Assembly: GCA_963575745.1 (NCBI GenBank)
Contig: CAUYUJ010016059.1
Location: 2,048,849-2,112,848 of the forward strand
Reading direction: 5' to 3'
Source: Prorocentrum cordatum
Taxonomy: Eukaryota; Sar; Dinophyceae; Prorocentrales; Prorocentraceae
DNA length: 64,000 bases
The first letter of the stretch is position 1. The number at the start of each line of letters is the position of its first letter. Positions 33,187 through 43,500 of this stretch are shown one piece after another. The notes under the pieces are model-generated. The model saw nothing but the letters and a program-made list of their open reading frames with translations, made no database searches and had not been told where the DNA came from. The position numbers were made by a program, and so were the translations under genes.

Positions 33187-33290
33187 CCCAGGTAAATGCA
33201 GACAAATCCAGGCAAATGCAGATACATCTAGATAAATTCAGGGAAATCCGAGTAGGTCCAGGTAAATCCAGAGATCTTCAGGGACAGTTG
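33187..33290 (+). repeat. AGGTAAATCC array with a 10-bp period
   Basis: Decamers AGGTAAATGC, AGACAAATCC, AGGCAAATGC, AGATACATCT, AGATAAATTC and AGGGAAATCC follow one another in exact 10-bp register. Confidence 0.85.
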
Positions 33291-34215
33291 GAGCAAATTG
33301 CGGCCGCTCTAGCGCGAGTCGAAGGACGGCAGAAGTCGTTAAGCCTTCAACGAGTGTTCAGAAGTGGGGCCGTGCAGTGGAGGAAAAGGTGCCGATACCG
33401 CTGCCCGTCCTGGAGAGCTGTCGTTTTCACGGCCGGTCTCTTTTCGAAGTCATGGTCAGAACGTCCCTTGGGAGAGATTCGGGGAGCAGCAGGATCAGTA
33501 CCATTGTGTTCCCTCAGTAGTGGGCAGGGGGGTTGGATACGTATCATGGCCGGGCCCCATGAAATCGCCCACGTCTGGCCCCCTTCTTCTTTCACGGCGT
33601 TTTCTGGCCCCCATTCGTCCGCGCACATGTCTCGGGCCATGATGCGCACCCCCCTCTTCCTGGCCCTCCAGGCAGGCGCACCCGAAGCTCGCCCCTTCCT
33701 CCTCTGATGCTCTGGGGCACCCACAAGGATCGGGCGCGGTCCAACCGACCCCAAGCAGGCCATCCCCTTCCGTGACGTCCCGCTCGCCTCGTGCCGAGAC
33801 GTATGTATGCGGCCAGAGGGAAGTTTGAAAGGCGAGGTTCACGTCGCGGAAGGGATGGTTTGCTAGGGGTCGGTTAGGCCGCGCCCGAAAAGATGGCGGG
33901 AACAAGGGGGACGAAGACCAGCAGCAGTTCTTGTTCGCTTTGAACAGAGCCCAGTGGTCGGCGTCGCCGCGCATGATGCACATTTGAGGCAAGCGCCGCC
34001 GGCCCAACATTGGCGGCCGTCGGTCTTCGGCAATGGGACGTTCTTCGAGTTCCATGTATTCCTCCTTTTCCGTGCGGACTCCAGAGACGAGGGCTGCTGG
34101 ATGCTCCAGATCTTTTGGAGCGCATCTTGAGCCGATTGCACCATGACGTGACTCTCGCCCAAGGGAGGCCCCCTCGACCTGTGCCATTCCAGAGGCCCGT
34201 CTCGGCCACGCCTCA
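33291..34215. other. No gene recognised
   Basis: The region 33410-33500 is distantly similar to 40000-40060 (TTTCGAAGTCATGGTCAGA versus CTTCGAAATCCTGGTCAGA), marking another dispersed repeat. No coding domain seen. Confidence 0.4.
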
Positions 34216-34219
34216 TCAT

Positions 34220-34290
34220 CCTCTCCCTCCTTTCTATGCCCTCCTTTTCTCCCTCCTCCTGCTCCTCCTCCTCCTCCTCCTCCCCGTCAT
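34220..34290 (+). repeat. (CTC)n tract
   Basis: CTCCTCCTCC run. Confidence 0.85.
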
Positions 34291-34639
34291 CGTCCACTCG
34301 GGGAGGTCATGGGTCATGGGGGAGGGGGGGTGACCCTGCCAGGCGACTCCTCTGGGGTCGGCCTCCCCCGTGAGTCAGTCGCCAGCGGCACGCGGAATGG
34401 CAGTCGTCTATCGAAGATGTTGCGGCGAGCGGAAGAGAAAGGTCTTGGAAGGACGGTGGGGCGGCGGGGCAAAAGTTATGCAGAGGATGGAGGAAGGGTG
34501 GCGGGGGCGGCGGGATGGAAGCCAAACCGTGAGGCGCAGAATGTAGACAGAAAGGCCAACGGGGGAGCTGGCCACTCCGCGAAGAGGGCTCTCTGGGACG
34601 CCTGTCAGCGCCTCTTATAGGCATACTTGGTCGTATGTT

Positions 34640-34900
34640 GTCCTCTCCGGGGCCTCTTGGGGCTTCTTGGGAGCCTCCTGGGGGCCTCTCGGGCTAGAAA
34701 GCCCAAGGTCGCTAGGGACAGGCGTCCTCCCCAAACGGCCCCAAACCCTCCTGGGACCGTCAGAAAAGTTTCCTGGAACCCTTCGGGGAGGGTTTTCGGA
34801 TGACTTCGGGATGGGTTCGGTCGTTTTGGGGGAAACCAGTCCCTAGCATTCGGGGCATCAGGGTGGCGTCTTGGGGGCTTCCTGGGGGCCTCCTGGAGCT
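34640..34900 (+). repeat. CTTGGGG degenerate array (copy 3, interrupted)
   Basis: CTCTTGGGGCTTCTTGGGA-type units at 34648-34695 and again at 34868-34900, separated by diverged sequence. Confidence 0.6.
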
Positions 34901-35056
34901 CTCGTACGGAGGAGGGCTCCAGAGGCCTCTGCGGTAGCCCTCCCTCTTGTACCGGTACCCTTCGCGGGGCCGCCCCGTGGGCGCGCTTCGCCGCGGCAGC
35001 TGGCCTGTCGGCTCGAGGAGGGGGGAACTGCGCGGTTCGGCGAGGTAGCTCGCCCC

Positions 35057-35134
<78 letters not shown>

Positions 35135-35437
35135 CGGATGCGGATGCGGATGCGGATGCGGATGCGGATGCGGATGTTGATGATGATGGTGATGATTATG
35201 ATGATGATGGTTATGGTGATGGTGATGGTGATGGTGATGATGATGATGATGGTGATGTTGATGGTGATGATGTTGGTGATGTTGGTGATGGTGATGCTCT
35301 GCTGATGATGATGGTGATGCTGATAACGTTGGTGATGGTGATGCTGATCATGCTGATGGCGATGATGGGGATGATGATGATTACGAGGGTGATGAGGGTG
35401 ACGGTGGTGAGGATGATGATGATGATCATGCTGATGT

Positions 35438-35476
<39 letters not shown>

Positions 35477-37120
35477 GGGTGGTGGTAGTGATGTTGATGG
35501 TAATAGTGATGATTATGACGACGATGAAGGTGGTGGTGCTGATGGAGTTTGCTGTGATGATGATGGTGAGATTTGCGATGATGGTGATGATGCTTAGGAT
35601 GGTGATGGTAATGATGATGGTGGTACGCTGATGATGGCGACGATTGCGATGATGGTGATGATGCTGATGGTGGCGATGGTGATATGATGATGGTGGTGAT
35701 GAGGAAACGATGGCGACGACGATGGTGATGATGGAGATTACTATAATGATGATGACGATGCCAATGCCGATCACGATGAGGATGATTCTGTTTTATGATG
35801 GATAACGATGATGCTGACAACGATGATGATGATGATTGTAATTGTGGTGTTTATGGTAGTAGTGATGATGCTGATGTTGGTGATGATGATGAGGATGATG
35901 GCGCTGGTGATGGTGATGGTGACGATAGTGCTGATTATCGTGATGGTGTCTATGGTGATGGTGGTGCTGACGATCTTGATAATTGTTGTGATGATGACCA
36001 TGGTGATGAGGATGGTTATGATAACGATGATGATGCTGATGATGATGGTGCTGATGATGACGATGACGCTGGCGATGACGACGACGGTGATGGTGATGAC
36101 GATGACGATGACGATAACGGTGACGACGACAACGTAGATGATGATGAGGAGAAGGAGGAGGATGAGGAGGAGGAATATGAGGACGAGGATGAGGATGAGG
36201 ATGAGGATACGTATGAGGATCAGGATTAGGATGAGGATGCGGATGAGGAGGATGAGGATGACGATGAGGAGGATGAGAGCTATGAGGATGAGGATTAGAA
36301 TGAGGATCACATATGAGGATGGTGCTGGTGATGATGCGGATGTTGATGATGATGATGACGATGATGATGACGATGGTGATGATGGTGATGACGATGGTGA
36401 TGATGATGGTGGTGATGGTGAGTTCGATGGTGATGACCATGATGGAGATGATGGAGATGGTGCTGATGATGGTGATGGTGATGGTGATGGTAGTGACGAT
36501 GATGACGATGACGATCATGCTGATCGTAGTTGTGATGATAATGATGATGGTGATGATTGTAGCGATTGTGTTGAAGATACTGGAGATGACGACGATGCTT
36601 GTGATGACGATATGATGATGACGACGATGATAAGGACCGATGGCGATGACGCTGACGATGAGGCTGATGCTGATGATTGTGATGGTGGTGATGATGATGT
36701 TGATGATGAATATTATGATGCTGGTGATGATGATGACGATTCTGATGATTTCAATGATGATGATCATGGTGATGAAGATGATGACGACGACAATACTGAT
36801 GGTGACGATGATGATGATGATGATGATGCTGATCATGATGATGTTGCTGACGACTATGATGATGATTAAGATGATGACGATGACGATGACGACGACGATG
36901 ACGATGACGATGATGATGACGATGACGATGACGATGACAATGCAGCTGATTATGCTGATGGTTATGATGATGAAGACGATGATTATGATGATGGTGATGG
37001 TGATCATGATGGTGCTGATAGTGGTGATGGTGATGATGATGATGATGGTGATGATCTGATGGTGTTGCTTATGTGATGATGCTGCTGATGAGGATGACGT
37101 TGGTGGTGATGATGAGGATC
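35057..37120 (+). repeat. (GAT)n tract, about 2 kb
   Basis: Pure GAT runs at 35057-35130, then GATGCG hexamers (35130-35175), then a degenerate GAT/GAC/GGT tract. Frames give poly-Met, poly-Asp, poly-His or poly-Ile; none should be read as a protein. Confidence 0.95.
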
Positions 37121-37289
37121 TTCCTACGCAGCCTTCCTGCGGCCTCCTCGTCATCCGTCCTCTTCCTGCTCCTGTCGTGTACGGTTCATCTCTCGCGGTC
37201 CAGGCGCACGGCGTGCGGCGAGGAAGAATCGCACGCGTCCTCGAATCCCTCAGAGCCCTCCTGATCCTCGTCCGCTTCCCCTCACGTAT

Positions 37290-37525
37290 CCTGGCCACCA
37301 CCATCAGCGTCATCATCATCAGCAGCATCAGCACCAGCATCATCGTCAGCATCAGCATGATCAATCGTCAGCGTCATCGTTGTCATCACCATCACCAACA
37401 TCATCCAACATCACCGTGCATCACCATCGTCATCCTCACCACCATCACCATCGCTTACCACCATCATTCGCCATCATGCATCATCGTCATCACCATCATC
37501 ATAATAACTGTCATCCTCATCGTGC
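37290..37525 (-). repeat. Inverted (GAT)n segment
   Basis: ATCATCAGCATCACC-type sequence: the same trinucleotide as 35057-37120 but in opposite orientation, separated by about 170 bp of unique sequence. Confidence 0.85.
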
Positions 37526-37689
37526 GTCCACCTCGTCGTGCCTCCTCCTCCTCCTCCTCCTCGGCCTCGTCCTCGTCCTCCTCATGATCCTGCCCCACTG
37601 GCCGCGCCTCCCCGCCTCAACCGCAAAAATAATGATCCTGGCGAGGAACCCAACCATCTGCAGTTGTGAATACCGCAATGGTGCGTATC

Positions 37690-37995
37690 CTCTTCGGTGG
37701 AGCTCCCTATGGTGCCACGACCCGCTTGAGGTGTGTGCTAAAATGGACGTCAGGCGCATGCGGACCCTGCAACTGGGGCCTTCGGTGGAGCTCCCTATGA
37801 AGCCACGAACCATATGGGGGGTGCGCCAAATTGGGCGTCGGGCGCATGCGGACCCTGCTACTGGGGTCTTCGGTGGAGCTCTCTACGGGGAGGGGTGTGC
37901 TAAAATGGGCGCCGGGCGCATGCGGACCTACTGGGGCCGTCGGCGGAGCTCCCCACGGGGCCACGAACCGTGTGAGCGGTGCGCTACCATGGGCG
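37690..37995 (+). repeat. 88-bp tandem repeat, 3.5 units
   Basis: CTTCGGTGGAGCTCCCTATG starts units near 37692 and 37780. Shorter or changed units start near 37869 and 37940. All share GGGCGCATGCGGACC. Confidence 0.75.
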
Positions 37996-38009
37996 TCGGA
38001 GAGAAGAGG

Positions 38010-38170
38010 CAGGAATGGGAGGAGGGAGGAGGGGGAGGAGGAGGAGGGGGAGGAGGAGAGGAGGAGAGGAGGGAGGAGAGGAGGAGAGGAATGGGAGGAG
38101 GGAGGAATGGGAGGAGGGAGGAATGGGAGGAGGGAGGAGGAGGAGGGGAGAGGAGGAGAGGAGGAGAGGT
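38010..38170 (+). repeat. (GGA)n tract
   Basis: GGAGGAGGAG-type tract with GGGAGGAGGGAGGAAT units in its second half. Confidence 0.85.
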
Positions 38171-38386
38171 CGCGGGGCCCTGTCTCTTCAAAACGAGGGC
38201 CTAACACCACAGGGTGGCTGGGAGACAATGGCCGCCCCGCAGGAGCGCGAGCGCTCGCAGGAGGAGGCGGCCGGCGCCGCGCCGCGCCCTCAAACGAGGG
38301 ACGGCGGCTGCGCCGGGTCGCCCCACAGGCCGCCCGCCGCCTGCCTCGGGGGCGATGGCCAGAGGGGGGCGATGGCCAGTGGTCCG

Positions 38387-38565
38387 AGGCGGGGATTCAT
38401 AGATAACCACCGCCTGTGGGATCGCTCTTCGCGGAGCTCCAGAGGTGGTGGGTATGGACATATTCGGGCCCCCGGGGGGCAACATGTATCCATATCTAAC
38501 GCCCAGTGGGGCACAAGGACGTTGGTTCCCAGGCGGTGGGCATGGATAAATCCCCGCCTCGCAGG
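38387..38565. mobile_element. Inverted-repeat element, about 178 bp
   Basis: GAGGCGGGGATTCATAGATA at the left, continuing with CCACCGCCTG, is mirrored at 38528-38564 by CCAGGCGGTGGGCATGGAT and AATCCCCGCCTC. The terminal inverted repeats are about 35 bp with a few mismatches. No internal ORF. Confidence 0.65.
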
Positions 38566-38619
38566 TGGGGGGTGGATGTTCAGCAGCGTTTGTGATGTGG
38601 TCCAGTGCTTGAGTCGCGG

Positions 38620-39060
38620 CGTTGTGCATCCTGGCGAGGCCGTGTCAAGTCCATTCAGGCTCCGTGCCGATGCGGCCCGATTCGATATGCATGCCGATCC
38701 GATCCGGTTCTCAGATTCGATGCTGACTCATCCCGCCACAGGCCAACCCTGAGATCTGACGCTGCCAAAAAGTACAACATCGTGAAACATCACGAGCAGA
38801 GCCCCAGACCCCATCTTCTTGCGTCATGTTTCGAGCCCGATCGATCTGTGAGGGTCCTGGGGCCCGAAACTGGGGCGCAGGCGCCCGTCGTGAACAAATT
38901 GCAGCGCCAGGATCTTAGGGAACGACGGAACGAGACGACCCAGACCCCTGACGTCGTGATTTTGTTCACGACGTCGACCCCCAGAGGTCTCGACTCCTTC
39001 CCCAGGCACGGTGTTTCGCGAGTCGTGTTTTGACCGTACTGGGTCCCAGTAAGGGCCCCT
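38620..39060. repeat. Composite of dispersed families (CGATGCGGCCC, G, F reversed)
   Basis: TCCGTGCCGATGCGGCCCGA at about 38661 matches the segment near 54719. Family G (GAGATCTGACGCTGCCAAAA onward) occupies 38750-38870. Family F in reverse orientation lies at 38940-39060, with its perfect small hairpin GACGTCGTGA/TCACGACGTC at about 38950-38976. In the 60.8-61.5 kb element, G and a reversed F also occur in this order. Confidence 0.65.
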
Positions 39061-39630
39061 GGAGGCCGAAAGTAAAGAAAAACATATCCATACAGTTCTG
39101 CATGAGAAATAGGCGTTTGTGGATGTTGTTGGACCTCGACGTTTTGTTTCCGATCGGATCGAAAATAGATTGTCATGTTCTTGTTCCTGACCCGAGGGTG
39201 TCCGGGAACGGCGGCGGCGACGGCAGTGGCGGCGGTCGACAGTGCCACCGATCGTCACGATAAGCGTGTGCCTCGATTCGTGAACCCTTACCCGGTTTCC
39301 CAGTTGGCTGTGGTAAGGCACGTAGAGTTAGTTGAAGCAGAAGATACGTTGAAATCTGGTGGACACGTTGGGGAGGACTTGCCGTGCGACGTGGAAGAGC
39401 GTCAGGTCGCCCTTGCGAGTTCTGCGCGAAGCTCCCCCCCCCGAGGCTGGAGGAGAGGCGAGGCCCCCAGGACGTGGCCGTGCGGCAGGTCGAGGGGGGT
39501 GTGCGGCGCGGCTGCTCCGCCCCCGCGCCCGTCGTCGCCCGGAGGGCAGCGGGTCCTGAGGTGTGCGGCCGGCTCTCCGAGCTCTCGGGGCCCTCCCCGG
39601 GGCCCGGGCCAGTCAGAGAGCTCAACGGCA
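39061..39630. other. No gene recognised
   Basis: Mixed sequence without a clear element or coding domain. Confidence 0.35.
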
Positions 39631-39649
39631 CCGTAACGGGTACTTACAA

Positions 39650-39768
39650 ACGGGTACTTTGCAATTTTGCCGAGAGTTGCCACTTTGGGGCCTCGTTCTG
39701 GCAATGCAGCGTTGCCCGCATCGGGAAGGGTCGGGTTCGCTGGGTCACTGGCCAAAGTACCCGTTAGT
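39650..39768. mobile_element. Inverted-repeat element, about 120 bp
   Basis: AACGGGTACTTTG on the left is the exact inverse of CAAAGTACCCGTT on the right. A further ACGGGTACTT lies just outside the left end. Confidence 0.55.
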
Positions 39769-40404
39769 GGAGTCCCCGTTTGAGGGGCGCTGAAAAGCGG
39801 CCGAGGATGACGATCTCGCCCCGGGAGGGGTCCCGAGGTGCAGGGCCCGCTTCCCCCACGCCAGGTCTGCTCCGCCCCGCGCCCTTTGGGGGTGTGGTCC
39901 TCCCGGCGGTCCCAGCATGTCGGAGGAGGGAGAGGTACAACTGCCGCTAGCCTTCGCCCGTGTTCCTCCTTTTCGCCCTCCTGGGAGGCCCTCGTCGCCA
40001 CCGTTGGATTCGCTTCGAAATCCTGGTCAGAGCGCACCCCGGGCGAGGTCCGCGGAGTAGAGGAATCGGCACATGTTGGGTATCTCTACCCCAAAAAAGA
40101 ATCACAACCACAATTGGGTGAATTGTTCGAGAGGGCCCTTCGAGGAACCCGCCGACCTCGGCATGAGCAATCTGGTTGTGGTCGTGGTCGGTTTGGCCGT
40201 CCTCGAACGCCACGTATGCCGCAACCAGAACTGAGCTGGCTCCGGTGTTCTGACCAGTAATGGCATGCGCAGGACATCCCCCAGGGTGTGTCCTCGACGT
40301 GGTTGGGGTCGATTGCTGTCCCCGCAGAGGGGGAAATTCAGAGGATCCTGAGATTTGGAGGCCCCAAGGAAGCGCATTTTTTATTCCCTGGCGAGGACAG
40401 GTGT
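39769..40404. other. No gene recognised
   Basis: Contains the diverged partner (about 40000-40060) of the repeat at 33410-33500. Nothing else identified. Confidence 0.35.
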
Positions 40405-40462
40405 GACCAGGGGTGCGGAGGGAGGGAGGGATGGGAGGGGGCCGGTTACGTCACTATTCGAA

Positions 40463-40522
40463 TTCAGAGGCTCTCGAGCCCAGACAGCGCGATCGCGCTG
40501 TCTGGGATCGAGAGCCTCTGAA
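40463..40522. repeat. 60-bp near-perfect palindrome
   Basis: TTCAGAGGCTCTCGAGCCCA reads inward to GACAGCGCG, a 2-bp centre, and the mirror image with a single mismatched pair. A third copy of CCCAGACAGCGC follows at about 40534. Direct repeats (GTGACCAGGGG at about 40403 and 40563, each followed by a GGGAGG.GGG..GCC..TCAC block) flank it. Confidence 0.9.
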
Positions 40523-40633
40523 GAGGGGCTCATTCCCAGACAGCGCCGGCGCGAATCGCGACGTGACCAGGGGACCATGGGAGGAGGGGCGGGGGCCAGT
40601 CACGGGCGTTGATACAGCAAAACGAGCTCGGAT

Positions 40634-40755
40634 TCGGGGACACCGCACGGTTTCGGGACTCGGGTCGTTCTTCCAGGACGTCTCGGGCAATCGGTAAGGA
40701 CCGCGCGGTAGGTCTCCGTGCAGTCCGTCACCGCACGGTTCGGGACCCCTCCCGA
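40634..40755 (+). repeat. Short direct repeat CACCGCACGGTT
   Basis: CACCGCACGGTTTCGGGA near 40641 and CACCGCACGGTTCGGGA near 40729, with a related CCGCGCGGTAGG between them. Confidence 0.6.
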
Positions 40756-40947
40756 GATCCGGGCGCTTGGGCGTTTCCAGGCGCTCCCAGAAGCATTCCC
40801 AGGCGCGCAGAGGGGGAGGGGGGGCGGGGCGTGTCTTTCTGTCTGACTGTTACTTTGTCAGTGAATGAAATGGGAGGGGAGGGAGGGGGAAGAGGAGCAC
40901 GGGGGAGGCCACCTGGCCATCCGCGGCCGCGGGAGAGCGATCCCTAC

Positions 40948-41045
40948 AAGAGAGATCCGACGCTGCGAAACATGCAACGGCGCGACAGATCACGACCGGA
41001 GCCCGAGATTCAGTCCTCCTGCCGCATTGTCCGAGACCAAGCGGT
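40948..41045 (+). repeat. Family G repeat
   Basis: GAGATCCGACGCTGCGAAAC, then GATCACGACCGGAGC and GAGACCAAGC. Related to 38750-38870 and 61013-61130. Confidence 0.6.
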
Positions 41046-41280
41046 GCAGACAGGACGATGAAGCAGAAGATTCACTTTTGGGTTCCGGTGGGGCCGGGGT
41101 GTTCTGGCCGTGCCTCAGGAGCCAGATCGTGGAGCCCGTGTGTGGCCTGGGCCCGCCGTCATGGTACAGTCGGCCCAGATTAGTAGGCCGACCCTGCCAG
41201 TTCAAGGGCACCCTTGTGTCCCGTGCCTCGCGACATGTGCCTTCCTACACTGCAATGGCGATGTGGCCCTCGGAAGAGTC

Positions 41281-41471
41281 GGGTCGGGCGAAAGGGGGGG
41301 ATTGGGAAAGGGGGGGTTACGAAATCTGCTGCATGCAGCTGGTTTCGGCCCCGCCGAGGGGCCCATTCCTCGATACATCGCCGCCTCCGGCGCCGGGAGG
41401 CGCCGGGAAAATCAGCTACGTGAGCTGATTCTCAAACCCCCCCTTTGCTATCCCCCCCTTTTGCCCGACCC
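41281..41471. mobile_element. G-run terminal-inverted-repeat element, 191 bp
   Basis: The left end GGGTCGGGCGAAAGGGGGG continues ATTGGGAAAGGGGGG and is mirrored at the right by CCCCCCTTTGCTATCCCCCC and CTTTTGCCCGACCC. The terminal inverted repeats are about 45 bp with few mismatches. The core holds GGGGCCCATTCCTCGATACA and a perfect AATCAGCT/AGCTGATT hairpin. Flanks GGAAGAGTC and GAAAGGGTC could be an imperfect 9-bp target-site duplication. Larger and partial relatives lie at 62085-62160 and 62525-62950. Confidence 0.8.
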
Positions 41472-41689
41472 GAAAGGGTCTTGTGTCCTCTCGCGAGTCC
41501 TGCCCAGTCAAGACCGACTGCAGCACGCGGAAGGAGTGTGATGGCGCCGGGGCCCCCATTCGGGTGCCATCGCCCGGCGTGTGAAATCGGGCGTGAGCGC
41601 CCGCCATCTCGGGGCACCCCCTCCCCTCTCGACGCCCGTCTCGAGGTTTTTTGTTGGCACGATGGTCGAATATGAAGAATCGGAGGTCT

Positions 41690-42193
41690 GCGTGGATTTG
41701 CGGGATCGACTCCGCGCGCCAGGGAGGGGGGTCCAGCGCAGATCAAGAAGTCCGTGCGGGGTTTCGAAAGGCTGTGTTTATGGAGCAGTTTCTTTCCTAT
41801 TTGTATCGCCGCGGGGATTGCTCGCCAGGAAGCCTAGCAGAGAGGTGTCCCTCTTGACCTTTTTTGAAGCTAACAGGCAAGCGGATGAGCTTGCTGCCGA
41901 GTTTGCCGCACAGTGCCAACCTCCCCATGAACAGAGAAGCAAGATCGAGTTAGTTGACATGTTAGCTGGCGTGGTCCGAAATCACTTGGCGTTCGTTTTC
42001 CAGGACTATTCCCTCCACCGCGTCCCACCCCCTCTTCAGCCGCCGAAGGTGCCGATACCTAACGTGATCAAGCATGTGAGGCTTGCCCTGAATCTTACCA
42101 GGGCGCTCGCAGGTTCAGAGCAGCAGATCCCTTTGCCACACAAGCAGGTTTGGCAGCGCTCCGTGTGTGACGACCGCACAGGTAAGAAGTTTG
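41690..42193 (+). CDS. Possible host-gene exon(s), unidentified
   Basis: Frame 2 from about 41690 reads QEVRAGFRKAVFMEQFLSYL then YRRGDCSPGSLAERCPS and stops. Frame 1 then continues with FFEANRQADELAAEFAAQC, an acidic-helical then Pro-rich stretch (HRVPPPLQPPKVPIPNVIKH) and ends KQVWQRSVCDDRTG. Directly after that Gly codon region comes GGTAAGAAG (about 42180), a good splice-donor context, and the frame closes shortly afterward. Amino-acid composition is balanced, unlike the repeat-derived frames around it. I recognise no family. The frame change near 41845 could be a 1-bp deletion in a pseudogene or an assembly error. Confidence 0.35.
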
Positions 42194-42295
42194 CTTCTGA
42201 CTTTTGAGAACCCCTTGTAATGCCAGTTGTTATTATAGGGATCGTATACATCCGAGGCGAGGTTTTCCCCCTTTTCAGGCTCACTACTGACGCGC

Positions 42296-42420
42296 CACCG
42301 TCGTCGTCCTCGTCCTCGTGCTCGTGCTCGTGCTCATGCTCGTCCTCGTCGTCTTCGTCGTCGTCGCCGTCGTCGTCTTTTTTCTCCTCGTCGTCATCGT
42401 CGTCGTCGTCGTCGTGGTCG
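42296..42420 (+). repeat. (CGT)n tract
   Basis: CGTCGTCCTCGTCCTCGTGC-type trinucleotide run. Similar runs continue, interrupted, from 42505 to 42760, where CCATGGGGCATCCGCAG occurs twice (near 42485 and 42620). Confidence 0.85.
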
Positions 42421-42839
42421 TCGTCATCCGTGGTCCGTGGTCCCAGTCGTCGAATGCGGCGCGCCTATTCAACTCCCCCTCCCCCATGGGGCATCCGCAG
42501 TGCGTCGTCGTTACCGTCGTCGTCGCGTTGTCATTTTCGTCGTGCCGTCGTCGTTGTCGCCGACGACGACGACAACGTCGACGACACGACGACAGCGGGC
42601 CTACGCAGCCCCCCCCCCCCCATGGGGCATCCGCAGCAGTGGGTCGTCATCGTCGGCGTCGTCGTCGCGTTGTCGTCCTCGTCCTCGTCCTCGTCCTTGT
42701 CCCCGTCTTTTTCGTCCTCGTCATTGTTGTCGTCGTCGTCGTCGTCGACGAGTACAGCGGGCATGCCCTCTCCCCGCCCCCCCTCAGAGCATCAGCGCTG
42801 TGTCGTCGTCTGCCGTCGCCGTCGAGGTCGTAGGATGCT

Positions 42840-43225
42840 GTAGTGGAAGGGGTGGCGGAGAAGGAGAAAGAGGAATCCTTTCCGCCTGCGTTTGTTGCTT
42901 CTCCCCCCTTGCCGTTTTTTGTTTGTATCCATGTCGGCACCACCCGCCAACTCCTTCCCTCGCCTCCTCGCTCTTCGTTCTCTCCTATCTGTTGCTCTTG
43001 TGGGCCACCCGCCCCTCTGTAGCAGAGCCGCTGCTGCCCCCCTCCGCTGAAGCGGCGGCACATGTGGCACGCCTGTCGCGTTCCTGTTGTCGCGCCGTCG
43101 CCGTGCGTTTCCATTTGGTGGGCGCCACCCCCGCGGCAGGGGAACCATTCGTGAATCGCGCGGCCCGCCTGTTTTTGTTAACCGCAAACTGACATCCGGT
43201 CGGAGGCCCATCCATGGGCCCCACA
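42840..43225. other. No gene recognised
   Basis: Mixed sequence with no domain or clear repeat. Confidence 0.35.
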
Positions 43226-43249
43226 ATTTGCAAAGGGAGGCCCAGGATT

Positions 43250-43500
43250 CAATTCTCGACGCTTTGCGTATCCCCACAATCCCATCCAGCAACAGATCGC
43301 CAGGCGACTTGCCTTGATCAGGGAAGCGTAAAAACATGCCGTGCAATGACCGCCTTGATTTTTTTTGGGGCCCCTTGGAGCCATATTGGGTACATTTTGG
43401 GGGGTTTTCGCGGGACCATTTGGGGCCTTTTTGGGGCGTTCCTGGGTTTGTTTTGGGGGGGCTTGGGAGCCTTGTTGTGGCTCTTTTGAGGGGTCAGGGG
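43250..43500 (+). repeat. GTATCCCCACCAGCC composite family (copy 2, short)
   Basis: GCGTATCCCCACAATCCCAT and TTGATCAGGGAAGCG lead into a CTTGGGG-like array (43365-43495), the same order as at 14870-15350 and 46160-46775. Confidence 0.65.

Noticed and set aside
34120-34150. Possible second spliced-leader relic (CTTGAGCC in reverse)
   Set aside because: Only the 8-base 3' end matches; the conserved TTTTGG core is absent.
35793-37364. Long Ile/Thr/His, Met and Asp-rich ORFs
   Set aside because: Frames of the GAT trinucleotide tract; composition follows the repeat.
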